A DNA stretch of 64,000 nucleotides from JAKZVK01 sp965261065 (GCA_965261065.1 OZ253444.1:5022001-5086000), one strand, 5' to 3'. Positions 1 to 8,327 are shown, counted from the first letter of the stretch. Notes: a model not told the origin generated them from the sequence alone. Made by a program: numbers and translations.

Positions 1-54
1 CTGGGAGATGGCGGCGCCGATCATGGTCTGTGCTAGCCTGTGCTAGCCTGGAAC

Positions 55-92
55 GATTGTACCGTTGAGTCGGCTGTTCGAACGGTACAATC
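55..92. terminator. 12-bp perfect inverted repeat, possible terminator hairpin
   Basis: The arms GATTGTACCGTT and AACGGTACAATC are perfectly complementary and separated by 14 nt. The hairpin lies 80 nt beyond the stop codon of the minus-strand propeller gene, so it could end its transcript. There is no clear T-tract, so intrinsic termination is only a guess. A 10-bp direct repeat (TGTGCTAGCC twice) lies just before it at about 30-49. Confidence 0.35.
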
Positions 93-172
93 CCTCGCGC
101 AAGTCCGAAGCGCTTATGACCAGAGCGCCGGACCATCAAGGGCCACAATCTCATCCGGCCCGCTTTCGCGCA

Positions 173-940
173 CTACACCAACCGACAAACCCAGCGGCTG
201 ACGGCGTCGCAATACCAAAACTCGCCGTCGCGCATGCTCATGCCGTGTGGCTCGGGATCGTCTTGGCGAAGCTGGATCTTCTCGAGCAGCGTGCCGTCTT
301 TCGGGTCCATCTTGTAGATCGCGCGGTGGTTGCTCTCGACGCACCATAGGTGGCCTTCGTGCCAGGCGATACCGTGAGGCCGCTCGCCCGGCGCGGGGAT
401 ACTGTGCAGCACCTTCCCGGTTTCCGGCTCGATCTGGTACAGCTTCATCGGCGGCGGCACGGCGATCCAATACTTCCCGTCCACCCATTCGAGGCCGTGC
501 GCGCCGGCTTGGCGCTTCGTCTTGCCCCACTTTGGCTGGCCCACGCCGGGAGTGTCGAAGGTCTTGAGCGTCTTGCCGGTGTTCGGGTCGACTTTGATGG
601 TTGTCAATGCGAACGTCGAGGCGATCCACAGCGCGCCGTTGCCGTAGGTGATGCCACTGCTGTGATGTCCCTCGGTTTGGAGTTGGGTGAGCACCTTGCC
701 GTCTTCGTAGCGCACCTTGTGGACTTTGTTGGGGTCCTTTTGGTCGAGGATCCAGAGGCCGTCAGCCGTCGTCTGGAGGCCGTTCGGCATTTCGCCCGGC
801 GCCAGGAACAACTTTTCCACGCGCCTGGATGTGGTGGGAAGATCGCCCTTCTTGGCGGCGGCTTCAGCCCGTTGGGCGAGGCTAGTGACGCCTAACGCGC
901 CTAGAAACAAACGTCTCGATAGCGCTCTGGTTGTAGGCAT
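173..940 (-). CDS. Tat-exported beta-propeller (SMP-30/Vgb-like) protein
   Basis: A 255-residue exported protein. The N-terminus has a twin-arginine signal (SRRLFLGALG, residues about 8-17) followed by an alanine-rich region. The mature part has repeated blades of the type DGLWILDQ, NGALWIAS, DGKYWIAV, EGHLWCVE and DGEFWYCD, as in streptogramin lyase/SMP-30-like or PQQ-like propellers. I chose the ATG at 940 because GGAGGGCGCC lies directly upstream; the open frame continues antisense through the neighbouring IS only by chance. It is divergent from the penicillin acylase at 2859, and an ISNCY copy now sits between them. Substrate unknown. Confidence 0.75.
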   Translation of the reverse strand: MPTTRALSRRLFLGALGVTSLAQRAEAAAKKGDLPTTSRRVEKLFLAPGEMPNGLQTTADGLWILDQKDPNKVHKVRYEDGKVLTQLQTEGHHSSGITYGNGALWIASTFALTTIKVDPNTGKTLKTFDTPGVGQPKWGKTKRQAGAHGLEWVDGKYWIAVPPPMKLYQIEPETGKVLHSIPAPGERPHGIAWHEGHLWCVESNHRAIYKMDPKDGTLLEKIQLRQDDPEPHGMSMRDGEFWYCDAVSRWVCRLV

Positions 941-1177
941 GGCGCCCTCCTTGCGTGATGTCCGTTCCACTGTACTCGAATCCGGCATGTGGGCGCGACA
1001 TGAATTCGCATCTACCGGTAAACCGCTGACATCTCTCTCGGTTCTAGAAGCTTTCGCGGAGCGCCGGAGTTCGTGCCGGACCGCTCCCTTGCGGTCACGG
1101 CTCGGTTTCCGAGTTTGAGATGTCCATGTGGCGAAGTTACGGCCGCGGATCTCAGAACCGAGGTCCGCGCTACGGTT

Positions 1178-2775
1178 TGTTGAAGCCCAATGATAATGTC
1201 CCCTTGAGCGCCCAATAGAAATGTCCCCTACTCTGAGGCTCCGAAGGAGGAGCCGAGAGTGGGAAGGACATGGATGAGTGCCAAGGAGTTGAGGCGCGGC
1301 GAAGTGCTGAGCCGAGTGAAACGAGGGGAACTGAAGTTGACCGAAGCCGCCGAGCTGCTGGAGGTCAGCTACCGCCATGCGAAGCGTCTGAAGAAGCGTT
1401 ACCGTGCGGGCGGGGCCAAGGCTTTGGTGCACGGTAACGTCGGCCGTGCTTCGAACCGAGCCGATCAGAAGCGACGCCAGCAGGTTCTCGAGTTGGTGCG
1501 CGAGAACTATGCGGGCGAGGGGCACGAGCGCTTCGGGCCGACGCTGGCGTCGGAACATCTGGCAGCCGACCACGGCCTGGAAGTGCCGCGCGAAACACTG
1601 CGGCGCTGGATGCTCGCCGCGGGTCTGTGGAGCCGCCGTCGCAAGCGCCAACCGCATCGCACCCGGCGCCAACGCAAAGCGCACTTCGGCGAGCTGATTC
1701 AACTCGACGGTTCGCACCACCACTGGCTGGAAGAACGCGGCCCGAAAGCCTGTCTGATGAACTTCGTCGATGACGCGACCGGTGTGGCACTGTGCCGTTT
1801 CTCGGACCAGGAAACGACCTGGGCCGCGGCCGATCTGCTCGCAGCCTGGGTACGTCAACACGGCGTTCCCAAGGCGTTGTACTGCGACTGGAAAAACGTC
1901 TACCAGCGCCAGCCGACGTCGCGGGAAGCGCTGGCAGGCATCAAGCCCGAGACGCAGTTCGGGCGCATGTGTGCCAAGCTCGGCATTACGATCATGGCGG
2001 CTTCCTCGCCGCAAGCCAAGGGCCGAGTGGAGCGCCATCACGGCACGCACCAAGACCGCCTGATCAAGAAGATGCGGCTGCGCGGGATCGTCGAGTACGA
2101 GGCGGCGAACCGTTATCTCGACGAGGAGTACCTGGCCGAGCACAACGAGCGCTTCGCCTGTGAGCCGGCGGCGGCAGCGGACTTTCACCAGGCGCTCCCC
2201 CGCGGCACCGAGCTGCGAGGCGTGTTCTGTTGCGAGTACGAACGGGTGGTGAGCAACGACCGGGTGGTGCGTTTCGAGAATCGTTGTTTGCAGTTGAAGC
2301 CGAAACGCAACCAGGGCGTGGGGGCGGGGGCACGGGTGACGGTCCAACAGTGGCGCGATGAGAGCTTGCAGGTGAGGTTTGACGGGCACGAGATCGAGCA
2401 CGACGTGATCGCCACGCCGACGCCACAGCTGCGGACGAAGCCAGCACCACAGCAGCGTCCGGGGGGCGGGCGCAAGCCGGCGGCGGACCACCCCTGGCGG
2501 CGAGCTGTGTTACGGAAAAAACGGGCTGCGAATACATAAGAGGGCTGTGGAAATGCCGGGTCGGATGGAAAGCGTGGAAAATCTCTCGAGGCAGCAGTAC
2601 CGGGTTCGAGGAGCGGTGGATGGTTTTCCACCCTTCCCACCGCCCCTTGGAAATCGCTACGCGATTCCCACAGTTCCACAGCCCCGACGACGACGATATC
2701 TCTCCTACGAACAAGAAACACAAGGGGACACTTCTATCGAGCTACCGAGGGGGACATTTCTATTGGGCGTTGACA
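1178..2775 (+). mobile_element. ISNCY/IS1202-type insertion sequence, copy 1 (1598 bp)
   Basis: The element starts TGTTGAAGCCCAATGATAA and ends TTTCTATTGGGCGTTGACA, imperfect inverted repeats of about 26 bp. A second copy of the motif GCCCAATAGAAATGTCCCC lies just inside each end, suggesting paired transposase-binding sites. The target duplication is 16 bp, GGTCCGCGCTACGGTT, at 1162-1177 and 2776-2791. After the transposase stop there are 236 nt of non-coding but structured sequence conserved in all four copies. Insertion lies 83 bp upstream of the penicillin acylase start codon. Confidence 0.93.
1259..2539 (+). CDS. IS1202/ISNCY-type DDE transposase, copy 1
   Basis: A 426-residue transposase. 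Residues about 20-60 form a helix-turn-helix (LTEAAELLEVSYRHAKRLKK), followed by a second winged-helix-like stretch and an rve/DDE core. Likely catalytic residues are D150 (IQLDGSHHHW), D210 (ALYCDWKN) and E258 (KGRVERHHG). The GTG start is chosen because a perfect AAGGAGGAG lies 6 nt upstream; an ATG 15 nt downstream is the alternative. The reading frame is intact, so this copy could be active. Confidence 0.9.
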   Translation: MGRTWMSAKELRRGEVLSRVKRGELKLTEAAELLEVSYRHAKRLKKRYRAGGAKALVHGNVGRASNRADQKRRQQVLELVRENYAGEGHERFGPTLASEHLAADHGLEVPRETLRRWMLAAGLWSRRRKRQPHRTRRQRKAHFGELIQLDGSHHHWLEERGPKACLMNFVDDATGVALCRFSDQETTWAAADLLAAWVRQHGVPKALYCDWKNVYQRQPTSREALAGIKPETQFGRMCAKLGITIMAASSPQAKGRVERHHGTHQDRLIKKMRLRGIVEYEAANRYLDEEYLAEHNERFACEPAAAADFHQALPRGTELRGVFCCEYERVVSNDRVVRFENRCLQLKPKRNQGVGAGARVTVQQWRDESLQVRFDGHEIEHDVIATPTPQLRTKPAPQQRPGGGRKPAADHPWRRAVLRKKRAANT

Positions 2776-2858
2776 GGTCCGCGCTACGGTTCCGTGAGAT
2801 GCCCCCTTTTCTGTTACGCTATTTCGACTCTCCGACAAGCCCGGTAGACATTGAACCC

Positions 2859-5237
2859 ATGAACCTCTCCTCTAAAGAACGTCTTGCCCTTCTCGGCTCA
2901 GGTCGGCCAATCGACGAGGTGTGCAGTGCGGCGCATATTTCACGCGAGGAGTTCGATCGCTGGTGGGACGACGAAACCCGCTCGCGCGTGCCGGCCGGTG
3001 AGGGATCGCGGCAGGCGCCGGTGGGCGCGGCGGTCGAGATCGAGCGCGACGAGTGGGGCATTCCTCACATCCGCGCCGCGTCGGACGACGATCTCTTCTT
3101 TGGCTTCGGCTATGCCATGGCGCAGGACCGCCTGTTTCAACTCGACTACCTGCGCCGCAAGGCGTCAGGAAGGCTCTCGGAAGTCCTCGGGCCCGATGGC
3201 CTCGAACTCGACACAATCGCCCACACCATCGGCATCCCACGCATAGCCAAAGCCGAGTGGGATCAGTCGCCTGCGGAAACACGCCGCCTCGTCAGCCGCT
3301 TCAGCGACGGCGTCAACGCCGTGATCGACGAGTCGCGCGAGGGTCTCCCCATCGAGTTTGACCTGCTCGGCTATGCGCCCGAGCCCTGGTCGCCGATTGA
3401 CTGCCTTGCGATTGCCGGCGAGTTTCGCTACTACCTCACGGTTCGCTTTCCCGTGATCGTCGCGCCCGAGATCGGCCGCCGCGTGCTCGGCGACGGGCCG
3501 CTCTTCGACGCCTTCCTGCAAGGCGAGGCCGACGAAGAGAGCATCCTGCCGGCGGGCAGCTATCCCGCCGGGCGTACGGACGCCGCCGAGATGGGAAGTG
3601 CGGTGGGCGATCCGCAAAAAGGCGAGGGCAGCAACAACTGGGTCATCGGCGGCAGCCGAACCACCACGGGTAAGCCCCTACTCGCCAGCGACCCCCACAT
3701 CGCGTTTGCCGCCGTGTCGTGTTGGTACGAAGTTCACCTCAGCGGCGGCTCGTTCGATGTGATGGGCATGGCCTACGCGGGCATGCCGACGGTGCTGTTC
3801 GGCGCCAACCGCAAAGTCGCCTGGGGCGTGACGAACAACATCTGTTCGCAACGCGACCTTTACTTGGAAAAGACCGACCCCGATCATCCGGGCTCTTTCC
3901 TCCACGACGATGAGTGGGAGCCGGCGGGCGAGACGGTCGAGCAGATTACGGTACACGGGGCCGAGACCGTCCAGACGACGATCCAGTCGTCGCGCAACGG
4001 GCCGATCGTCAACGACATCCTGCCGCCGCTGGCGCGCGAGTGGGGGCCGATCTCACTGCGCTGGGTCGGTTCCAGCTACTGCGGCTTGCTTACTTCCTAC
4101 CTGGCGATGAATCGCGCCGGATCGTGCGATGAGTTCCGCGAGTCGACCAAGGGTTGGACCGTGCCTACCTGGAGCATGGTCTTCGCCGACAGCGAAGGCC
4201 ACATCGGCTACCAGTCCACCGGGCTCCTGCCGCTGCGCAAGTTCTGGCGGCGCGGGTTGCTCGAAGGTTGGAACCCCGAGCATCAATGGGACGGCTTCAT
4301 CCCGCGCGAGGGGATGCCGCGGTGGGCCGACCCTGAGCGCGGCTGGATCGCGACCGCCAACAATCGCCCGGCGCCCGACGACTTCCCCTACCCGCTCTCG
4401 GGAACATGGAATAGCGGCCATCGTTGCCGGCGCATCCGGCAGATGATCGAGCAGCGCGGCAAGCTTTCGCGCGACGACCTCGTCGCCATGCAGCAGGACG
4501 TCTGCTCGCTACGCGCCGTCGAGTGCCGGCCGAAACTGCTCCGCGCGCTCTCAGCCAGCACCGACCCGCGGGTCCGTAAAGCGCTCGCCCACCTCGATGT
4601 CTGGGACGGACACATGACGACCGACAGCGTGGCGGCGTCGATCTTCGAAGTATTCTTCACGCAATGGAGCCGCCTCGCCGCGGCCGAACGCTTCGACGAA
4701 GAACAAGTTCTCTTCGTCGAGGGGACGATGGGCGGGCTGGCGTCGGCGCTGCTCGAGGAAGACAGCGCCGGATGGTTCGAAAGCGGCGACCGGATCGCCG
4801 CCATCGAGGAGGCCTTCATCGACGCGCTCGACCAGATCACCGCACAACACGGCCCGGACATATTCGACTGGCGGTGGGGCGCCCTGCACAAGATTCAGCT
4901 ACGGCACGTGCTCAGCGCGCGCGGCGATTTGTCAGAGCTACTCGACCGCGGCGGGGTGCCGGTCGGAGGCAACGGCATCACCGTGTGCAACACGGGCTAC
5001 GACCCCAACTGGGGCGCGCTGATGGGCGCCAACTACCGCCTGATCGCCGACTTGAGCACCTCGCCGCTCACGTTTCAAGCCGTCGACGCGCAGGGCGAGT
5101 CCGGCCACCCTGGTAGTCAGCACTACTGCGACCAGCTTGAGGAGTGGATCAACGCGAGGTACCACGAGCTGCCGTTTGAGCGGGACGGCGCGGAGGCAAC
5201 CGCGAGGCTAGTGCTTGAACCTTCCAATCCGAGCTGA
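2859..5237 (+). CDS. Penicillin acylase (Ntn-hydrolase) family amidase
   Basis: A 792-residue member of the penicillin amidase family (Pfam PF01804). These enzymes hydrolyse amide bonds in acylated substrates such as beta-lactams or acyl-homoserine lactones. The nucleophile is probably Ser258 in GEGSNNWVIGG; cleavage before it would release a small chain (1-257) and a large chain. The pattern EWGIPHIRA near residue 67 and GYAMAQDRLFQLD are typical of the small chain. No signal peptide is seen; the first 45 residues are an unusual extension. The ATG at 2859 is chosen because the upstream open frame runs into the IS. The natural upstream region has been replaced by ISNCY copy 1. Confidence 0.85.
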   Translation: MNLSSKERLALLGSGRPIDEVCSAAHISREEFDRWWDDETRSRVPAGEGSRQAPVGAAVEIERDEWGIPHIRAASDDDLFFGFGYAMAQDRLFQLDYLRRKASGRLSEVLGPDGLELDTIAHTIGIPRIAKAEWDQSPAETRRLVSRFSDGVNAVIDESREGLPIEFDLLGYAPEPWSPIDCLAIAGEFRYYLTVRFPVIVAPEIGRRVLGDGPLFDAFLQGEADEESILPAGSYPAGRTDAAEMGSAVGDPQKGEGSNNWVIGGSRTTTGKPLLASDPHIAFAAVSCWYEVHLSGGSFDVMGMAYAGMPTVLFGANRKVAWGVTNNICSQRDLYLEKTDPDHPGSFLHDDEWEPAGETVEQITVHGAETVQTTIQSSRNGPIVNDILPPLAREWGPISLRWVGSSYCGLLTSYLAMNRAGSCDEFRESTKGWTVPTWSMVFADSEGHIGYQSTGLLPLRKFWRRGLLEGWNPEHQWDGFIPREGMPRWADPERGWIATANNRPAPDDFPYPLSGTWNSGHRCRRIRQMIEQRGKLSRDDLVAMQQDVCSLRAVECRPKLLRALSASTDPRVRKALAHLDVWDGHMTTDSVAASIFEVFFTQWSRLAAAERFDEEQVLFVEGTMGGLASALLEEDSAGWFESGDRIAAIEEAFIDALDQITAQHGPDIFDWRWGALHKIQLRHVLSARGDLSELLDRGGVPVGGNGITVCNTGYDPNWGALMGANYRLIADLSTSPLTFQAVDAQGESGHPGSQHYCDQLEEWINARYHELPFERDGAEATARLVLEPSNPS

Positions 5238-5261
5238 AAACTCGCTGATTCGGAGTTGGGT

Positions 5262-5540
5262 TTACTTGTAGTGAAAACGCGCTTGGAGGAAGATTACTGT
5301 CTCTTCAGTAACCGCATAGACAAGCCGGTGCTCCTTCGTCAAGCGCCTCGACCAGGCGCCGCTCAGCTTGTGTTTCAGAGGTTCGGGCTTGCCTGTACCC
5401 GAGAACGGATCGCGAAGGACTTCGCGCATCGCCCGTAGCAGCTTCCGAGCTGTTTTTCGGTCCTGCTCGACCCAGTAGGTGATGTCCTCGAGGAATGCGA
5501 CGTCGAGGACGGCCTTTCGAGAGGTATTTCTAGGCGTCGT
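5262..5540 (-). CDS. YoeB-type mRNA interferase toxin, non-canonical start
   Basis: The minus strand encodes a complete YoeB/RelE-fold toxin of 92 residues ending at TAA (5262-5264). Family hallmarks are YWVEQDRKTARK, GKPEPLKHKLSGAWSRR, EHRLVYAV and the C-terminal ARFHYK, including the expected Glu, Arg and His positions. No ATG, GTG or TTG precedes the conserved part in this frame: upstream triplets are ACG (5540-5538), ACG, AGA, GGG and then TAG (5549-5547). GGGGAG lies just before the first ACG, so ACG initiation is possible; otherwise the start codon has mutated and the toxin is silent. It overlaps the antitoxin end by 11 nt. Confidence 0.8.
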   Translation of the reverse strand, partial: TTPRNTSRKAVLDVAFLEDITYWVEQDRKTARKLLRAMREVLRDPFSGTGKPEPLKHKLSGAWSRRLTKEHRLVYAVTEETVIFLQARFHYK

Positions 5541-5820
5541 TCTCCCCTAGTCCAAGCTCGTCGGCCAACTCGTCGACGGTCTTCGCAACGCCTTCGCCTC
5601 GCCGGGCGCGGTCGAGCGAGTTCGAGAGGCGTTCGGCGTTCCTGGGCGAACTGAGCAGGTATTCGGTCTCTTCCAGGCCGCTCAGCTCGGAGGCAGGAAC
5701 CAAAGCTACGTCGTCAAAGCCCTCTCGACGGATGATGACGGTCTCGTTCTTCTTCGTCACCTGGTTCCAGAGTGAATCCAGGTCTTCACGTGCTTGGTCG
5801 TAAGAGACTTCCACTGACAT
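5530..5820 (-). CDS. Phd/YefM-family antitoxin
   Basis: A 96-residue antitoxin of the Phd/YefM family. The N-terminal half (MSVEVSYDQAREDLDSLWNQV, then VIIRREGFDDVALVP) is the typical DNA-binding and dimerisation module; the C-terminal acidic tail should wrap the toxin. GAGGG lies upstream of the ATG at 5820. The YoeB frame follows directly with an 11-nt overlap, so the pair is a type II toxin-antitoxin operon. A perfect 12-bp palindrome 20 bp upstream may be the autoregulatory operator. Confidence 0.87.
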   Translation of the reverse strand: MSVEVSYDQAREDLDSLWNQVTKKNETVIIRREGFDDVALVPASELSGLEETEYLLSSPRNAERLSNSLDRARRGEGVAKTVDELADELGLGENDA

Positions 5821-5839
5821 AGCGCCCTCGTTGCCTCTA

Positions 5840-5851
5840 CTATCATGATAG
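5840..5851 (-). promoter_or_regulatory. Palindrome, possible antitoxin operator
   Basis: CTATCATGATAG is a perfect 12-bp palindrome 20 bp upstream of the antitoxin start. It also contains a plausible -10 hexamer (TATCAT) read toward the operon. YefM-YoeB complexes are known to bind short palindromes over their own promoter; the assignment here is by position only. Confidence 0.4.
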
Positions 5852-5857
5852 CCGTCT

Positions 5858-6391
5858 CTAGCCAGAATGTTCTTGATACAACTCCGGTCGGTAGCGGCGG
5901 GCGTAGAAGCCGGTGGCTTTCGTGAGGTCGAGGTCGGCGACGAGTAGGCCCTCTTCTCCTCGCGGCAGGTGGCTCATCAACTCGCCGTCGGGATCGATCA
6001 ACGACGTTGCTGAGTTCTGCTGCGTCATCGCCTGATTGACGCTGGCGAAGTAGATTGAGTTCTCCTCCGAGCGGCACTGCATCGCCTTCTCGTAGAACGA
6101 CTCACCCCACGGCGCCGTCTTGATCTCGCCCGGACGGTCGTGGCCGGTGACCTGGGGTTGGAAGACGATCTTCGCTCCGCGTACGGCCGCCCAGCGCACC
6201 GTCTCTGGATAGCGCCAGCCATCGTGACAGATGGAAATTCCAAAGCGGACACCGTTGACGTCGAACATCTGGCGCTTGCCGTCGGGGACGTAGTTCTCTT
6301 CCTCGCCGCCGGGCGTAATCTGATTCTTTGTTTGGTATCCAAGCATTGGGATGTTCGGGGGGCCGTGAGACTCTAGCTGAACGAAGGGCAC
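5858..6391 (-). pseudogene. Carbon-nitrogen hydrolase (nitrilase superfamily), 5' end missing
   Basis: The 177-residue frame is the C-terminal part of a nitrilase-superfamily amidohydrolase. The catalytic cysteine is in FGISICHDGWRYPE and the probable catalytic lysine in GYQTKNQITPGGEEENY. The usual N-terminal 90-120 residues carrying the catalytic glutamate are absent. Upstream in frame there is only a short stretch with an SPGPT motif, typical of the family, and then a TGA, so an internal deletion plus truncation is likely. The formal start is a GTG at 6391 without a convincing ribosome binding site. Probably a dead gene. Confidence 0.65.
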
Positions 6392-6518
6392 GGTCGGCCC
6401 TGGAGACGCGCAGGTGGGTATTCAGTGAAGGGTTTTTCGTCGCCCGTGCCGCTCAACGCCGGCTAGCACTTGCGGTTCAAAGTGGGGAGGGCGGCTGGTG
6501 CGCTCCGCGGATGGTGCT

Positions 6519-7193
6519 TTAGGCTTGGTGCTTGCGCGCCTGCTCGAGCAAACGCTTGGCGCGGGAGGGATTGTAGACGCCGCAGGGACAGAAGCGAGCT
6601 AGCGTGGCGACAGCCTGGTCGGAAGTGCGGCGGCCCTCGCGCACCATGTCGAGCATCTTCTTGGCCATGTTGAACGACACCATGCCGTGGCCGCACATGG
6701 TGGCCAGCTCGAGCGTCTGACTATTCGGCAGATGGTCGTGCGGATCCGTGAAGCCCAACGAATACTCGACGCTGTGTCTCTTGATGCCGCAAACCTCGCC
6801 CGTCTCTTTCGCGCCGTCCACCGACGTGCTGATATTCACCGACATCCCCAGGTCGGCATCGATCACTTGCCTCAAACACGCCTCGGCCTTCTGGCGCGAG
6901 TCGAACACGGCCGCGACGGTGCCCGATTTCTTGACGCCCTCGATCACCGACTCGTAGTCAGCCGCGCTCTCGCGGTTCCAGTGGACGGTCGGCCGCAACT
7001 CCTTCGACGGACGGTAGCTGCCCCAGTCGCCGTTGCCCATGTTGGCCGGCTCGTGCTTGGCGCAGATGCGAAGGAAGCTCTTCAGCTTCTCGACCGCACC
7101 CTGCTCGTTCTTGCCCTTGCAGGGGATCGCGAAGATGATGACGTCGTCTTGGAAGCTCTCGGCCTTACCGTACCGGTGCAGCGTGTTGGTCAA
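6519..7193 (-). CDS. Conserved unknown protein, partner of ferredoxin-like protein
   Basis: A 224-residue soluble protein of unknown function. I do not recognise a family. Visible features are several cysteines concentrated toward the end (MCGHGMVSFNMAKKMLD and ARFCPCGVYNPSRAKRLLEQ), which could bind a metal or cluster. It overlaps the 3' end of the upstream ferredoxin-like gene by 29 nt, so the two are probably translationally coupled and their products may work together in an electron-transfer or redox-sensing step. Confidence 0.6.
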   Translation of the reverse strand: MTNTLHRYGKAESFQDDVIIFAIPCKGKNEQGAVEKLKSFLRICAKHEPANMGNGDWGSYRPSKELRPTVHWNRESAADYESVIEGVKKSGTVAAVFDSRQKAEACLRQVIDADLGMSVNISTSVDGAKETGEVCGIKRHSVEYSLGFTDPHDHLPNSQTLELATMCGHGMVSFNMAKKMLDMVREGRRTSDQAVATLARFCPCGVYNPSRAKRLLEQARKHQA

Positions 7194-8013
7194 CGAGTTC
7201 CTCCTGGAGTTCTACGTTGGTGACACGCCCCAGCCCCATGTTCGTCTTGGCGCGTTCGTGCGAATAGCCCAGGTCTTCGAGCAGCGGCAGCAGCACGCGG
7301 TCCTCGCCGTCGTCGTCGCAGCGCGTGGAAACGCCCACCGCGATCACGGTGTCGATGCCCTTCGAGACGTCGTGGACCGTGTCGAGCACGGCCGGCACCA
7401 TGTCGATGGTGGTCTTGATCTCGACGATCGCCGAGAGGATCTTCTCATTCATCAGGTCGGTCTTGAGCGTGCCCGCCTTCTTGTCGGTCATCAGGTGCGT
7501 GATAGGGTTCTTGGGTTCGAACGTTACGCCCAGCTTCGCCAGAGCCACGGTCATCGTCTGAATGTGATGGAATCGCACGCCCACACCCGGACGGCCGAAC
7601 TCGATCACGTAACCGACCTCGCCGACCTCGACACGGTTCGCCACGTCGTTGGTCTTGACCTCTTCGGTTCCGCGCCCGTGAATGCCGGTCGATTTATGCT
7701 CGACCAGCGGGTCGCTGAACACGCGGCGGGCGATGCGTGGCCATTCCAACTCGTCCATCACGAACGCCGATGTGGGGCACACGTCGGGCTCGGGCTCGAA
7801 GCGGAAGCGAAAGACCTTCGCCAGCTTGCGCACCGTCCGCACCATGGTGGGATTGAGGTTCTCCCCGCTCATGCGATAACAAGTGCCGCACTCGACGCAC
7901 TCGTCGGCGTCAATGGTGGCACGATTCCTGGCCGGATCGACGTAAATCGCCCCCATGGGGCAAACGGGAACGCAGTTCGCGCAAGCCACGCACTTGTTTG
8001 GATCGATGAGCAC
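7165..8013 (-). CDS. Ferredoxin-domain protein with long C-terminal domain
   Basis: A 282-residue protein starting at a GTG preceded by GGGGAG. Residues 8-18 form a canonical 4Fe-4S motif (CVACANCVPVCP). A second motif, CVECGTC, begins near residue 39, but its fourth cysteine is displaced about 33 residues to DVCPTSAF, an unusual spacing. The remaining 200 residues (TEEVKTNDVANRVEVGEVGY and following) match no family I recognise. It is the first gene of a two-gene operon with the cysteine-bearing protein at 6519. Likely a cytoplasmic electron carrier or Fe-S regulatory protein. Confidence 0.65.
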   Translation of the reverse strand: MLIDPNKCVACANCVPVCPMGAIYVDPARNRATIDADECVECGTCYRMSGENLNPTMVRTVRKLAKVFRFRFEPEPDVCPTSAFVMDELEWPRIARRVFSDPLVEHKSTGIHGRGTEEVKTNDVANRVEVGEVGYVIEFGRPGVGVRFHHIQTMTVALAKLGVTFEPKNPITHLMTDKKAGTLKTDLMNEKILSAIVEIKTTIDMVPAVLDTVHDVSKGIDTVIAVGVSTRCDDDGEDRVLLPLLEDLGYSHERAKTNMGLGRVTNVELQEELVDQHAAPVR

Positions 8014-8327
8014 GGTCTAACTCCCCAAAGCCGAACGGCATCAGTTTACCATGGACAGGGTCGGGCTGAGGCTCTTGTCGGAGTTGTGAAGTGTCTCGAT
8101 TTCAGGCTTCGGTCCACCCCTATGTAGTTCATATCGCTCCGTCGCCGCGATCCGCCCAGCCGCCTAGCGGCGTCTCAATTAGCTTCCCAGGGCGTGAGCC
8201 CTGGGAAGCGTAACCAAACCCGACAGAGCCCTGAAAAGGGCGACTCAACTCCACCGAGACCGCTCGTCGTATTCAACCTGATTCCGCCTCGGCACCGACA
8301 CGACCTCGTCCCCGCCGGAGTGCCGGT
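8014..8327. other. Intergenic region with strong hairpin
   Basis: This 314-nt gap holds no convincing gene. Its notable element is a perfect 12-bp stem with a 4-nt loop at 8182-8209. The rest looks like ordinary spacer between the S74 protein gene and the ferredoxin operon. Confidence 0.5.
8182..8209. repeat. Perfect 12-bp stem hairpin (GCTTCCCAGGGC)
   Basis: GCTTCCCAGGGC, loop GTGA, GCCCTGGGAAGC. The arms pair perfectly. It is not followed by a T-run on either strand, so it may be a REP-like element rather than an intrinsic terminator. Confidence 0.5.

Noticed and set aside
941..2491. Long minus-strand open frame through ISNCY copy 1 that continues into the propeller gene
   Set aside because: It is the antisense of the transposase, GC-rich and low-complexity; the same antisense frame occurs in every ISNCY copy. 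Only the part below 940 is a real gene.
2547..2858. N-terminal extension of the penicillin acylase reading through the IS tail
   Set aside because: Those codons belong to the IS and are identical in the other copies; the family-like sequence begins after ATG 2859.
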